This document shows, in pieces, positions 53,976-62,610 of a DNA stretch of 64,000 nucleotides. This DNA comes from Gemmatimonadetes bacterium 2013_60CM_65_52 (GTDB taxonomy: Bacteria; Gemmatimonadota; Gemmatimonadetes; Gemmatimonadales; Gemmatimonadaceae), in the NCBI GenBank assembly GCA_002215645.1, contig NGFI01000010.1, positions 1 to 64,000 on the forward strand. The letters run 5' to 3'. The notes under the pieces were generated by a model that saw only the letters and a list, made by a program, of their open reading frames with translations, had not been told where the DNA came from and ran no database searches. How positions within the stretch are numbered: the first letter of the stretch is position 1; every line of letters starts with the position of its first letter. The position numbers were made by a program, and so were the translations under genes.

Positions 53976-54386
53976 TCACGGTTTGATCGTCTGTTCGCGA
54001 CCGTCCCTGGTGATGATTTTGATGAAGGGGCTCGGGCCACGCGAGAGCAATTGAGTATACGCGCCTCCTTCGCCACCAAGCACGAGCCCAGATCCGTCCT
54101 CCGTCGTTCCGAGCTTCACGCGCGGGCCGCCCTTCGTATCGATCAGGCGCAATTGCACGGCCTCCCGAAATCCCGTGGTGCCGTCGGGCATCTTCACGTT
54201 GGGCTCGGCCGGGAGCACCCTGATCTCCGCGCGAACACGCCCTTGATCGTCGACGATTTCCAACGCGCGGCCGCGGAGCACGGGCGCGAAGTCCTGCGCC
54301 GTCGTGGGACGCGGATGCGTCAGTGAGAACACGAGCAGTGCAGCATTCGCGACTGTGAGGGCGACCAATAGCCGCTGCGTCTTCAT
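53976..54386 (-). CDS. Small secreted protein of unknown function
   Basis: 136 residues. A signal (RLLVALTVANAALLVFSL) is followed by VLRGRALEIVDDQGRVRAEIRVLP and a run of short beta-strands (LRLIDTKGGPRVKLGTTEDGSGLVLGGEGGAYTQLLSRG). I have the impression that this type of protein recurs in Gemmatimonadota and Acidobacteria, but it has no assigned role. A hairpin with arms AGTCTCTCAG/CTGAGACT at about 53932-53966 lies after its stop and could terminate transcription. Confidence 0.7.
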   Translation of the reverse strand: MKTQRLLVALTVANAALLVFSLTHPRPTTAQDFAPVLRGRALEIVDDQGRVRAEIRVLPAEPNVKMPDGTTGFREAVQLRLIDTKGGPRVKLGTTEDGSGLVLGGEGGAYTQLLSRGPSPFIKIITRDGREQTIKP

Positions 54387-54428
54387 ATCAACCTCCAGGT
54401 GCGCTCGCCCCTGTTTGTGCGAGCGCGG

Positions 54429-55685
54429 TCAGCGTAGCGCGGAATACACCAGGACCTTGAACGTATCTCCCAGGTCTGTCGGCGCGCCAAAGGTATTGGT
54501 GAAGATCAGCCCGACCAGCCGCTCCTTCGGGTCAGCCCAATACCACGTGTTGAAGGCACCGCTCCACCAGAACGATCCCACCGACAGCGGCGAGCGGTAG
54601 TCGTTCTCCGGCGTCTCGAGCGCGAAGCCGAGTCCGAATGCCGGCTGCAACGGCGCGATCTGATTCGTCAGCATCATCTCCACCGTCTTTCGCCCGAGCA
54701 GCCGCGTGCCGTCGAGCTCTCCGCCGTTGAGGAACATCTGGAGAAAGCGCGCGTAGTCGGCCGTGGTGGACGCCAATCCGCCACCGCCCGAGAAGTACGA
54801 CACCGTGCGCGCCGGGAAGTCCGCATGGATTCCCCTGGTTTTCTCGTGCGACGCCACGAGGACGCTGTCCTTGATCATGTGCAGCGCCACGACCCGGTCG
54901 CGCTTGCTCGCTGGGACCTCGAAATACGTGTCGACCATGCCGAGCGGGTCGAAGATGCGCGTTCGGAAGAATCTGTCGAGCGGCATGCCCGACATCACTT
55001 CCACGAATCGGCCGAGCACGTCGAGGGAGAGGCTGTAGGTGAAGCGCTCACCGGGCTCGTTCTTCAATGGGAGTTTGCCGAGCACGTCGATCTTTTCGCC
55101 GAGGATGTCGCCCTCGTGACCGAGGGCGCGCACGCCCGCCTTTGCGTAGATCGCCTTGAAGTCGTCGCTGCCGATATCGGGGTAGTCGAGTCCCGAGGTG
55201 TGCGTGAGGAGCTGCCGAATGGTGATGCGTCGGCGCGCCGGTCTGGATTCATACGACGAGTCAGCCGGATTGAACTTGGTGAGGACCGTCTGCTCCTTGA
55301 ATGCGGGCAGGTAGTTCCCGATGGGATCGTCGAGCTTGAAGCGCCCCTCTTCCCACAGCATCATCACGGCGAGGGTCGTGATGGCCTTGGTCTGCGAGGC
55401 GATGCGAAAGATGTCGGTCGGTTGGAGTGCGACGTGGGTACCAAGATCCCGGCTGCCGAATGCCTTGTGGTACACGGTCCGCCCGTCGCGGGTGAGCATG
55501 ACGACCGCGCCCGGAATCTTCCGGTCGGCGATCAGACGTTGCACCCAGGCGTCCACGCGCGCGAGCCGCTCGGCATCGAACGCGGCGGGCGCCAATCCGT
55601 TCGAAGACAGGGTTGCGCTCGGCTGCGATGACGCGATCGCCGGACAGCACAGGGTGGCGACGAGGGCAAGGCGAAGAATGCGCAT
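54429..55685 (-). CDS. Serine hydrolase of the beta-lactamase/PBP family
   Basis: 418 residues with a signal peptide (LRLALVATLCCPAIASSQ). The active-site motifs are the SxxK in RIASQTKAITT, a Tyr motif in TYSLSLDVLG and GGGGLASTTADYARF near the KTG position. The HTSGLDYP block and the GFALETPEN region are typical of class C-like beta-lactamase-related hydrolases and esterases. Probable periplasmic esterase, amidase or D,D-peptidase; true beta-lactamase activity is unlikely to be deduced from sequence alone. Confidence 0.88.
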   Translation of the reverse strand: MRILRLALVATLCCPAIASSQPSATLSSNGLAPAAFDAERLARVDAWVQRLIADRKIPGAVVMLTRDGRTVYHKAFGSRDLGTHVALQPTDIFRIASQTKAITTLAVMMLWEEGRFKLDDPIGNYLPAFKEQTVLTKFNPADSSYESRPARRRITIRQLLTHTSGLDYPDIGSDDFKAIYAKAGVRALGHEGDILGEKIDVLGKLPLKNEPGERFTYSLSLDVLGRFVEVMSGMPLDRFFRTRIFDPLGMVDTYFEVPASKRDRVVALHMIKDSVLVASHEKTRGIHADFPARTVSYFSGGGGLASTTADYARFLQMFLNGGELDGTRLLGRKTVEMMLTNQIAPLQPAFGLGFALETPENDYRSPLSVGSFWWSGAFNTWYWADPKERLVGLIFTNTFGAPTDLGDTFKVLVYSALR

Positions 55686-56137
55686 ATATTATTCTTCCAG
55701 GCGATGGAGGGATCGGCCGTAGCTGCTGAGCGCGTCAACCCGGCACGCGTTGACGAGTTCCTCTGCTACTGTAACGCTTCGTCTCCCTTTGTGCGAAAGG
55801 CGGAGACGCCTGCGATCCCAGGTACTCGACTGACGCGGCTTGTCCTACTTCACCAGTATTGCTGATGGTCGAGCACCATCTGTCGTACGCGATGCACGAC
55901 GCCATCAGCAAGCCGGATGTTCGGACCGCTTGCGCGACGAGCAGGACGAGCAGGACGAGCAGGACGAGCGCTCAAGTGGTTGACCTCAGTACTCACGCGT
56001 CCACCTTCGCCGCTGCCCCGTCAGACATCCCTAGTTCCAGGGAGACACATCCGGGCCCGTCCTACCCCCGTCCGGGAACACCCACCACCATCGCGCACGG
56101 CTTAAGAGCTTCCGCCTCCTCGCTGACCCTAGAGGCG
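55686..56137. other. Gene-free stretch with a short tandem repeat
   Basis: No supported gene on either strand. At 55936-55970 the nine-base unit GACGAGCAG is repeated almost four times in a row. The rest is ordinary intergenic sequence between the hydrolase start and the end of the small gene at 56138. It also marks a change to somewhat AT-richer DNA to the right. Confidence 0.5.
55936..55970. repeat. Nine-base tandem repeat (about 3.9 copies)
   Basis: Unit GACGAGCAG at 55936, 55945 and 55954, with a partial fourth unit from 55963. It is inside non-coding sequence. Slippage during replication is the simplest origin. Confidence 0.8.
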
Positions 56138-56539
56138 CTACTCGGACACGTCCATGTGCGAGATCGCATCACCGCGCAGACAGAGGGTTGATTCATTGGC
56201 CGTCGTGAGGTACTTCAAGACCGCTAGCTTGCGATCGCCCTCCTCCATTCTGTCATTGTATTCCATCTTTGCGCGGCACTCACCGATATCCCAGCCGAGG
56301 TCCGCGAAGGCGCGTTCAAGTCGCTCCGGAGCGCCACCGTCAGCCAGGTCTCTCTCCAATTCGCTTGCATCAGATTGCCGGCCTCGCGCAAGAAAGCCGG
56401 CTTTTGCTACAATCGCCGCGAGACATAGCATTACGCGGCCTTGCGTATCGCGTGTCGCTGGACTCTTTGGAATAGAGGCCTGACCAAAGGCGATCTCGAT
56501 TGCACGCTCCCGTACACCGTTCGTCGCTAATGCCATCAT
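56138..56539 (-). CDS. Small protein of unknown function
   Basis: 133 residues, mostly helical and charged, no signal peptide (RERAIEIAFGQASIPKSP, MLCLAAIVAKAGFLARGRQ, LERDLADGGAPERLERAFADLGWDIGECRAKMEYNDRM). AGGAGG lies five bases before the ATG at 56539, a strong case for real translation. It follows the membrane-anchored protein gene by 24 bp. No family is recognised. It could be a partner or immunity-like protein in the right-hand defence-type region, but that is only positional inference. Confidence 0.65.
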   Translation of the reverse strand: MMALATNGVRERAIEIAFGQASIPKSPATRDTQGRVMLCLAAIVAKAGFLARGRQSDASELERDLADGGAPERLERAFADLGWDIGECRAKMEYNDRMEEGDRKLAVLKYLTTANESTLCLRGDAISHMDVSE

Positions 56540-56563
56540 AACTACCTCCTGATCTCGACTGGG

Positions 56564-57382
56564 TTAGGCCGGCTGTCGAAGCTTATCGCGCAATGCTGCT
56601 ACTTCCAGTTCTTTCGCCGCTATAGCGCCTCTGAGTGTTTCGAGTCGCTTCCTGTTTAGCGTCTTCAGGTTGTAGCCCTTGTACGCCTCAAGCAGGAACT
56701 GGAGATGCTGGTACGGCGGGCTCGCGCCGACCGTATCGTCATACTTCCATTCGGCTGGATTATGACAAATGCGTAGGTACTCTTGCACGATCTTTCGATC
56801 GGCGATTACTGCAAGATAATCGCCAAGAATGATTACTACATCCTCAATACGCATCAGCCCCTCATAGACATACAGCCCGATTGCATTGAAGTAATCGAGG
56901 AGACCATCAAGTTTCTTCTCTTCCGGGCTGAATTGAAACAGCAATGGATGGTAGAACCTGCAGCCCGGTTCAATTCCTGCATTTAGCCGTTCAAACGGGC
57001 CGAATACTGGCTTATCCTGCGCGGGCACCTTACCTCTCGCACTGATATACTCATGCGCAGTGCGATCGACTTGGCTAAAGATCTCGTCGCGAAACCGATA
57101 CACGAGGTCATAGAAGGCCAGGAACAATTCACCGTTCTTCCTGAACTCAGTCAAGAAATCTTTGACGTAAGCGGCGCGCTGCACTTGCTGCGTTCGTACC
57201 AGTTGCGCAATCGTAATCGCAAACGCTGGTACAGTAGCGAATACGACCATCCCGATGTTTGGATCAAAGTGCGCCCAGCCAAGGAGAATCGGCAATAGCA
57301 GGGCGCCTTCAGCGGCACCTACGAGTAGCACCGTCCAGAGGACGTTGTGTTGTCTAAACGTTCCCCATTTGTTAGTGTACAT
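56564..57382 (-). CDS. Membrane-anchored protein, DUF4760-like
   Basis: 272 residues. Two N-terminal transmembrane helices (LWTVLLVGAAEGALLLPILLG and IGMVVFATVPAFAITIAQL) precede a cytoplasmic helical domain. That domain has AAYVKDFLTEFRKNGELFLAFYDLVYRFRDEIF and LDGLLDYFNAIGLYVYEGLMRIEDVV. The C-terminal 30 residues (RKRLETLRGAIAAKELEVAALRDKL) look like a coiled coil. The layout resembles DUF4760 proteins, some of which lie in defence islands. DNA composition is AT-richer than the left part of the window. A membrane-acting effector is possible but unproven. Confidence 0.65.
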   Translation of the reverse strand: MYTNKWGTFRQHNVLWTVLLVGAAEGALLLPILLGWAHFDPNIGMVVFATVPAFAITIAQLVRTQQVQRAAYVKDFLTEFRKNGELFLAFYDLVYRFRDEIFSQVDRTAHEYISARGKVPAQDKPVFGPFERLNAGIEPGCRFYHPLLFQFSPEEKKLDGLLDYFNAIGLYVYEGLMRIEDVVIILGDYLAVIADRKIVQEYLRICHNPAEWKYDDTVGASPPYQHLQFLLEAYKGYNLKTLNRKRLETLRGAIAAKELEVAALRDKLRQPA

Positions 57383-57758
57383 ACGTCACCCTTGTCTGAG
57401 TCATGCCCATGACGAGCGCTTGGTGCCCATCCAAAAGATCATCCGAAGAATACGAGTCCTAGATTGCGTGGGTTGGCATGATTGTCCCAATTGCCGCATA
57501 TGCGCTGCGCCCACGCGATGTGTGCCACGAGGCTTGGTTAACTCCAATAACACGTCGTAAGACGGAACTCAAGGTGGCATTCCTGCCACGACGTGGCTAG
57601 TAGCTGCAATTGATTGAGAGGTTGTTCACTGAGTCATAACGGGGCAAGCTGGGGTGCTTGGATTCCACACCAGCCGGCACCACGCCAGAGGGCGCAGTGA
57701 ACACCCATCGGCCTTGAGACTTAAAGCTCCTCGCTTCCCTGAAACAGGCAGCGCTAGC
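57383..57758. other. Gene-free stretch before the methyltransferase stop
   Basis: No supported gene. A small hairpin (GTGGCA at 57574-57579, TGCCAC at 57584-57589) lies here. The minus-strand promoter for the DUF4760-like and small genes must be in this interval, but no clear -35/-10 pair is obvious. Confidence 0.4.
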
Positions 57759-58871
57759 CTATGACGTGAGAATGAGGTCGATCTCTCCCGCCGTCTTGGC
57801 GAAATCACCAAAAAGGTGAGTTTGGGTGTCGCCGGCCACCGGTCGTCTCCGGATTACAAGATCCTTTGTGGGGAATGTCTCTCGGAGGACAGCAAGCGTT
57901 GTTTCGCGGGTGAACTTGCGCGCGTCCGTTCGGACGTAGATCGTGGCATCTCGTCGCAGTAGCCGCTTAGCGCGGGCAAACACCTCGCTGAGGAGGGTCT
58001 CGTAATTCGCACGATGCTCAAATTTGCCGCGGAGCCAGTTTCCGTTCCTTGCGGCATGGGCAGGGCCGCCAAGCAACCAGAGACGCAGCCACTGATCATA
58101 GTGATAGTTCGTGACTCCGTAGTAGGGCGGCGACGTAAAGAGTAACTTCGCCCTTCGGAGATCGCCGCGTGCCATTCGGGCAGCGATGCGTGGCAGTACA
58201 GTCATGCTGTTACCGAAATACACAGTCGATGATTCGCACTCAGGAGTTCCCTTTGCGTACCTCCAGGCGAGCCGAGAGGTGAGGAAGTCTACAGGATCCA
58301 CCTGTGGGGGCCGAGCGTTATGCTCCTTCCACCAGCGAATTGCGTAGTCCGGCGACATTGACTTCGTCTGTCGCATTTGGTTCGAGAGCGCCGCGCCTTC
58401 ATTTCCGTGAAGGTACACGAGAAGAATCGCCATGGCCGTACGATCCGTAGCCGATCGGCGCCAGTCGAGCCGATCGCGTGCCGCTAAGAGAAAACGGCGA
58501 ACAGGCGCCGCAAAGCACCGATGAAAGAAGGGCGGCAGCGCACGGGCGCTCTCTACGTATCGCGCAGCAGTGGCTACGCGGCCAATTTCCTGCACGCGAT
58601 GCGCGACCTCATCGTGCTCCGCCGCAGCAAGTTTCGCCTTCGCGTAGACAAACCCGACCGGGCTGATTTCGATGCCGACACCGGCACGACCCTGTGTCGC
58701 GGCGCTGAAGATAGCAGTGCCCCGACCCGCGAACGGATCGAGCACCAAATCGCCGGCCTGCGTGTGTTCGCGAACCACTCGGTCCGCGAAGCCGGTCGGG
58801 AACATGGCATAGTAAGGGCCGAGCCCTGCCCATCGCCCAGCGGCGGTACCATAGTCGATGTGCCGAGCCAT
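57759..58871 (-). CDS. DNA methyltransferase (N4-cytosine/N6-adenine type)
   Basis: 370 residues. The SAM-binding motif DPFAGRGT (45-52) comes first, then about 190 residues that include the probable target-recognition region, then the catalytic TSPPY (246-250, FTSPPYYGVTNYHYDQW). This order is alpha-like. The C-terminal HLFGDFAKTAGEIDLILTS is unremarkable. It transfers methyl groups to DNA bases, probably to protect self DNA. The ATG is seven bases from the stop of the NurA gene, so it is the third gene of the HerA-NurA-methyltransferase unit. No restriction endonuclease gene is adjacent. Confidence 0.87.
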   Translation of the reverse strand: MARHIDYGTAAGRWAGLGPYYAMFPTGFADRVVREHTQAGDLVLDPFAGRGTAIFSAATQGRAGVGIEISPVGFVYAKAKLAAAEHDEVAHRVQEIGRVATAARYVESARALPPFFHRCFAAPVRRFLLAARDRLDWRRSATDRTAMAILLVYLHGNEGAALSNQMRQTKSMSPDYAIRWWKEHNARPPQVDPVDFLTSRLAWRYAKGTPECESSTVYFGNSMTVLPRIAARMARGDLRRAKLLFTSPPYYGVTNYHYDQWLRLWLLGGPAHAARNGNWLRGKFEHRANYETLLSEVFARAKRLLRRDATIYVRTDARKFTRETTLAVLRETFPTKDLVIRRRPVAGDTQTHLFGDFAKTAGEIDLILTS

Positions 58872-58878
58872 GGGCGGT

Positions 58879-60237
58879 CTACGTCGCCAGCATCAAGGCT
58901 TTGGCCAGCTGCTCGAGTACCTTTGCCCCGAGATGGAGTGGGATCGCGGCTTGGGCGTGTGCCGAGACAATCGGCGCGAGCGCGTTTGGAAAGCGGGACG
59001 AGACGAGCTTGTCTAGAAGAGCACACGTAACCGGAAACGCCGGATACATGGAGATATCGGCGGTCTCAAGAGTGTCTTGTTTCGGATCGAGGAACGGGAT
59101 GCTCGCGACGATTCGCGCTCCGCTTCTCGTTTTGTAAAAGAACTTGCGACCGAAATAGGTATCCAGGCCGTAGCGCTTCTCCGATGTCGAGAAAATGATC
59201 CGCTCCTTTATGTAGTCGTCCGTGAGAAGCATGTAGTCGCGCGGCGCGAAGCGTGTGGTGCCAGCCGTCTCCGATTTGTCGAGCTCCTCGAAGTGCGCGA
59301 CGAAGGCTCCGCTCTTCTCCACGCCAACGATCAGGAGGTCTCGTCCAGTTGACTCGCGGACCTTTGCGTTGAGACGCTGGAGTTCGCTTGAGATCGCAGC
59401 CGAGAGCCACGCCGGATGCCCAAAGAGAGCCAGTGGGCCGTCGAGAAAGAAAGCCAACCGATGAGCGCTGCCAAGCAGATCTCCACGTTCGAAAGCGCGG
59501 AGAAGGTGAATGAGAAGCACGCGCTCCCACACCTGCATGATCTCGCCGAACGCCTCGCCATTCGTTCCGGTGTCGCGAAATGCCTCGTGACTGCGGAGAG
59601 CATCAGTTGACCACACGGAGCGCTTGAGGGTGCACGCGCAGGAGGACAGTCCGTGGCCAATGGCGAAATGCTCCTCGCACGCCGTGTCGAGGTTGTATGG
59701 ACACACCTGGGGCCGAGTCCGAGGCTTGAGGGCCAGGAGGGCCTCGTATGTGTCGAGCAGTGGCGTCAGGTCCTGGCTGTCTACGACACCATTGTGGAAA
59801 ACGTCGTACACCTCCTCCCGAAAGGCCACGCGGGCGCTCGTGTGCGTCCGAGTGACCACGTTGCTTCCCGGCAGAGCTGCGTCGATGGTCGCCGCTTGCT
59901 CGGTCTTTCGAAACTCGACGGGGTCGGCTGGACGCCGCTCATCAAGCGAATTGACCGCCTCAAGGTCGAGGAGAACACTGGCAACCGTAAGGTACCCGAC
60001 CTTCGCGCCCGGATAGCCGTTGCGAACATCGACTTCAGATTGGCTCCCGTCGATCGCTACGACGAACTGGGGAAGCGCGTCATCGGCGGTGGGCGCTTGA
60101 GCAGGAAGGGCAGCTGGCTCGCTCGAAGCGGGCGCGTGAACTCGTGCACGTGTAAGAAGTTGCTTGACTCGTTCGGTGTCGGCGAGCCGCTGGAGCGCGC
60201 GATAGCCTGCGAACTCCCCCTCATACGGCATCGCCAT
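58879..60237 (-). CDS. NurA-domain nuclease
   Basis: 452 residues. The NurA motifs are [13 protein letters not shown] with Asp63 and [14 protein letters not shown] with Asp266, plus [18 protein letters not shown]. NurA is a Mn-dependent 5'-3' exonuclease that works with HerA. Between these motifs four cysteines (179, 187, 200, 202) make an insert, a possible zinc site not obvious in archaeal NurA. The ATG at 60237 overlaps the herA stop by 17 bases, with CCGGAGCGG in front. An earlier ATG at 60291 is out of family length. Confidence 0.85.
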   Translation of the reverse strand: MAMPYEGEFAGYRALQRLADTERVKQLLTRARVHAPASSEPAALPAQAPTADDALPQFVVAIDGSQSEVDVRNGYPGAKVGYLTVASVLLDLEAVNSLDERRPADPVEFRKTEQAATIDAALPGSNVVTRTHTSARVAFREEVYDVFHNGVVDSQDLTPLLDTYEALLALKPRTRPQVCPYNLDTACEEHFAIGHGLSSCACTLKRSVWSTDALRSHEAFRDTGTNGEAFGEIMQVWERVLLIHLLRAFERGDLLGSAHRLAFFLDGPLALFGHPAWLSAAISSELQRLNAKVRESTGRDLLIVGVEKSGAFVAHFEELDKSETAGTTRFAPRDYMLLTDDYIKERIIFSTSEKRYGLDTYFGRKFFYKTRSGARIVASIPFLDPKQDTLETADISMYPAFPVTCALLDKLVSSRFPNALAPIVSAHAQAAIPLHLGAKVLEQLAKALMLAT

Positions 60238-62359
60238 CCGCTCCGGCAATAGTTGGGTCGATGCTGAACAGGTCCACTTGAACGGGTACAACGTATGGAT
60301 TTGAGAGGGTCTTCACCCGCAGGAAGCCCTTGTCCTGGGCACGCAAGATACTCGCCTCGAAATCCGCAAAGTCGTAGAACTTCCGCAATTCCCTTGTCTC
60401 GTCCGTGTTGTTGAGATGTCCTATAAACCAGTTCGCGGTGTTGCGGAGGATGTTCTTCTGAATCGAACTCACTTCTTGCGTCGCATAGACGAGACCGATC
60501 TGGTACTTCGCGCCCTCCTTGGCAGTGCGGACCCAGACGTCGGAGAAGTCCTGTTCGTTGGACGAGGGGAGAATGTTATGAGCCTCCTCAAGGTATATCA
60601 GGATGCTGGGCGGAATCTGCGCGGTTCGGAAGAGTTCCTGGTTCTTCTCGAAAATGCGCCACATGACTCTGTCGGCGGCGGCCTTGTTGAGCAGCGGCTC
60701 ACCGCTAGATTGATCCACGATCACGAGCTTGCCGGCCGCGACGTGTGCGTAGATATCGTCCGCATAGTCGGTGCTCGTATCTGGCGTGTGTTGCGCTTTG
60801 ACGCGGCCGATGAGCCGAGATCCGTTCGGATACGCAAACATCTCGAGAACTTTCCGAAGGTCGTCGTCGGCCCACGAACCCGATGAACTCGTCTGAACGT
60901 ACGCCTGATCGAATCCGGTCCAGCCTGATGCGCCGTCCTTTATGAAGTCGTGCAGCGTCCCGAACGCTTGGGCGAGCTCTGGCCAACCGGGCGCCTTTTT
61001 CCCAAGGATCGTAGCACACAACGCGTACGCCGCCGGATCCTTGCCGCCCGACGATGTAAGAGCTGTGAGCAGGTCCTGGTTGAAGAGGCTCGTCGTTATT
61101 GGCTTCAAGGTGGTCGGCGGTACCAGGCCAGCTTTGCTGAGAAGCGCCCTGTATGCCAGCACGCGGCGTTGGTGTCGCGTCATGGCGGAGCGATCAGTCG
61201 CAGCTGGTGTCTCCAGCCGGACGTCGCTGAAGTTGCCGATGTACTTCGATCCCCGGTCGGGCGAAAGCGCGAGATCGATTATGCTCTTGCCTATTTCAAG
61301 ATTGCCATCAACAAAGAAGTTCAGGAGCATCAACCTGCGCCCGGGATCGTGTGGGTGGGCCATGATCCCATACGTCACGACATCCTCCTTGGACATCGCC
61401 TGCTCAGACGTCGGGCCGCACATCCACACGTTCTTGATCGCCGTTGGCTGCGCTCTCTTCTGCGCATCCTGAGTGTTTTCGTTCGCGTATTCGCCATTCG
61501 GATCGAGGACGAGCTGACCAACCCGCTCCTTAGAGTCGTGCCAGCGCAGCTCGAAGATCGACTTGAGCATCACCTTCGTAGTATTGGACTTGCCTGTTCG
61601 CGTCATGCCGAAGAGCGCGGACTTTTGGCCGAGCAGATCGCGTGGACCGATCGCGACCGGTACATTGGCGATCCTCTGGAATGGCCGGTTCGTCGAGGCA
61701 TAGCGAACATGGCCGATAGTCACTTGCACGGTCGGGTCGAAGGCCTTCGGATCGCGCGGGTCGCGGTAGTTCACGATTCGACGAAGAACCTCGGCGCGCG
61801 GCTTGTAGACCTTGAGGCCCTGATTCGGGTAGTAGTTGCTGATGTCCGAGCCAAAAACAAGCCCGTACCTTCCACCGGCGGTGCCAGGCGGGAGCTCAGA
61901 CACGTAAAAGGTCCCGAGCACGCGACAACGTACACCGGCGTAGCTCAAAAGGTTGTGGGTTGTCGCGTCCATGACGGACTTGTCATCCCAGTGCCGTCCG
62001 ACCTCCCCGCTCACGCGCTGCGCCGTCTCCACGCGGACGCGGAGGGCCTCCTGCGCATTCGGGAGATCAGCGTGATCAAGTACACGAAGCAACAGAACAG
62101 AGGTGTCTTCTTCTCTAACGTCGACCGTCTGATCAGGGTAAATGCGGCTCGCCAGAAGGAAGGAGAGTGCCGGCACGCCTCCGACCTTCGCCCGGTAGTG
62201 GTCGTGAATCTGCACCAGGCTCTCGGCGTATGACAATGAGTACACGTCACCGACGTACGCAGCCTCCTCGATCAAGTCCGTGAGGAGACGGCCGGCGTCG
62301 GCGAGGTCAGGTGCGAGTTGCTCCGCTAGTCCCTTCGAGACCTTCCCGATGATGTCCAT
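60221..62359 (-). CDS. HerA-like DNA translocase ATPase (DUF87)
   Basis: 712 residues. A HAS-barrel-like N-terminal part (~1-235) is followed by a RecA-type core with Walker [10 protein letters not shown] (251-259), [11 protein letters not shown], and Walker [10 protein letters not shown] (586-594). A sensor region [33 protein letters not shown] follows. HerA forms hexamers that pump or unwind DNA and stimulate NurA. Bacterial copies of this length are usually in defence islands. It is encoded between the DUF3883 gene and nurA on the same strand, with an overlap to nurA. Confidence 0.9.
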   Translation of the reverse strand: MDIIGKVSKGLAEQLAPDLADAGRLLTDLIEEAAYVGDVYSLSYAESLVQIHDHYRAKVGGVPALSFLLASRIYPDQTVDVREEDTSVLLLRVLDHADLPNAQEALRVRVETAQRVSGEVGRHWDDKSVMDATTHNLLSYAGVRCRVLGTFYVSELPPGTAGGRYGLVFGSDISNYYPNQGLKVYKPRAEVLRRIVNYRDPRDPKAFDPTVQVTIGHVRYASTNRPFQRIANVPVAIGPRDLLGQKSALFGMTRTGKSNTTKVMLKSIFELRWHDSKERVGQLVLDPNGEYANENTQDAQKRAQPTAIKNVWMCGPTSEQAMSKEDVVTYGIMAHPHDPGRRLMLLNFFVDGNLEIGKSIIDLALSPDRGSKYIGNFSDVRLETPAATDRSAMTRHQRRVLAYRALLSKAGLVPPTTLKPITTSLFNQDLLTALTSSGGKDPAAYALCATILGKKAPGWPELAQAFGTLHDFIKDGASGWTGFDQAYVQTSSSGSWADDDLRKVLEMFAYPNGSRLIGRVKAQHTPDTSTDYADDIYAHVAAGKLVIVDQSSGEPLLNKAAADRVMWRIFEKNQELFRTAQIPPSILIYLEEAHNILPSSNEQDFSDVWVRTAKEGAKYQIGLVYATQEVSSIQKNILRNTANWFIGHLNNTDETRELRKFYDFADFEASILRAQDKGFLRVKTLSNPYVVPVQVDLFSIDPTIAGADGDAV

Positions 62360-62610
62360 TCGGAGCTTGTGGGGTTGTGCGTGCGGAGGCGCGTCATCCT
62401 GCGCGCGGCGGGCGAACTACATGGGCGTCCGACGTTAACGCGACCATCAGCCGAGTCGGCGGTTCCTGATGCCATTCAGGACGGGCCGCGCAGCCGGAGG
62501 AACCATGCCGCCGCCGTCGCTGTGAGTCAAGGAGTCGCTTACAGTGCGCTGTCAAGAATGTCGGTGACAGGCGCTCAATTACGCGGTCGCCCCTCGCGGT
62601 ACCTGTGACC
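62360..62610. other. Intergenic gap between DUF3883 gene and herA
   Basis: No gene supported. A minus-strand TTGACA-like word is present but no good -10 box could be matched. The 251 bp suggest that herA may have its own promoter or that a small element was lost here. Confidence 0.35.

Noticed and set aside
55859-56191. Possible gene across the nine-base repeats
   Set aside because: It has no ribosome-binding site and no recognisable domain, and it includes the repeat; composition is that of intergenic DNA.
62394-62610. Possible small gene or recombination site between the DUF3883 gene and herA
   Set aside because: The frame is Arg/Ser-rich without homology, and the GTTAAC-like word does not sit in an attC-type structure.
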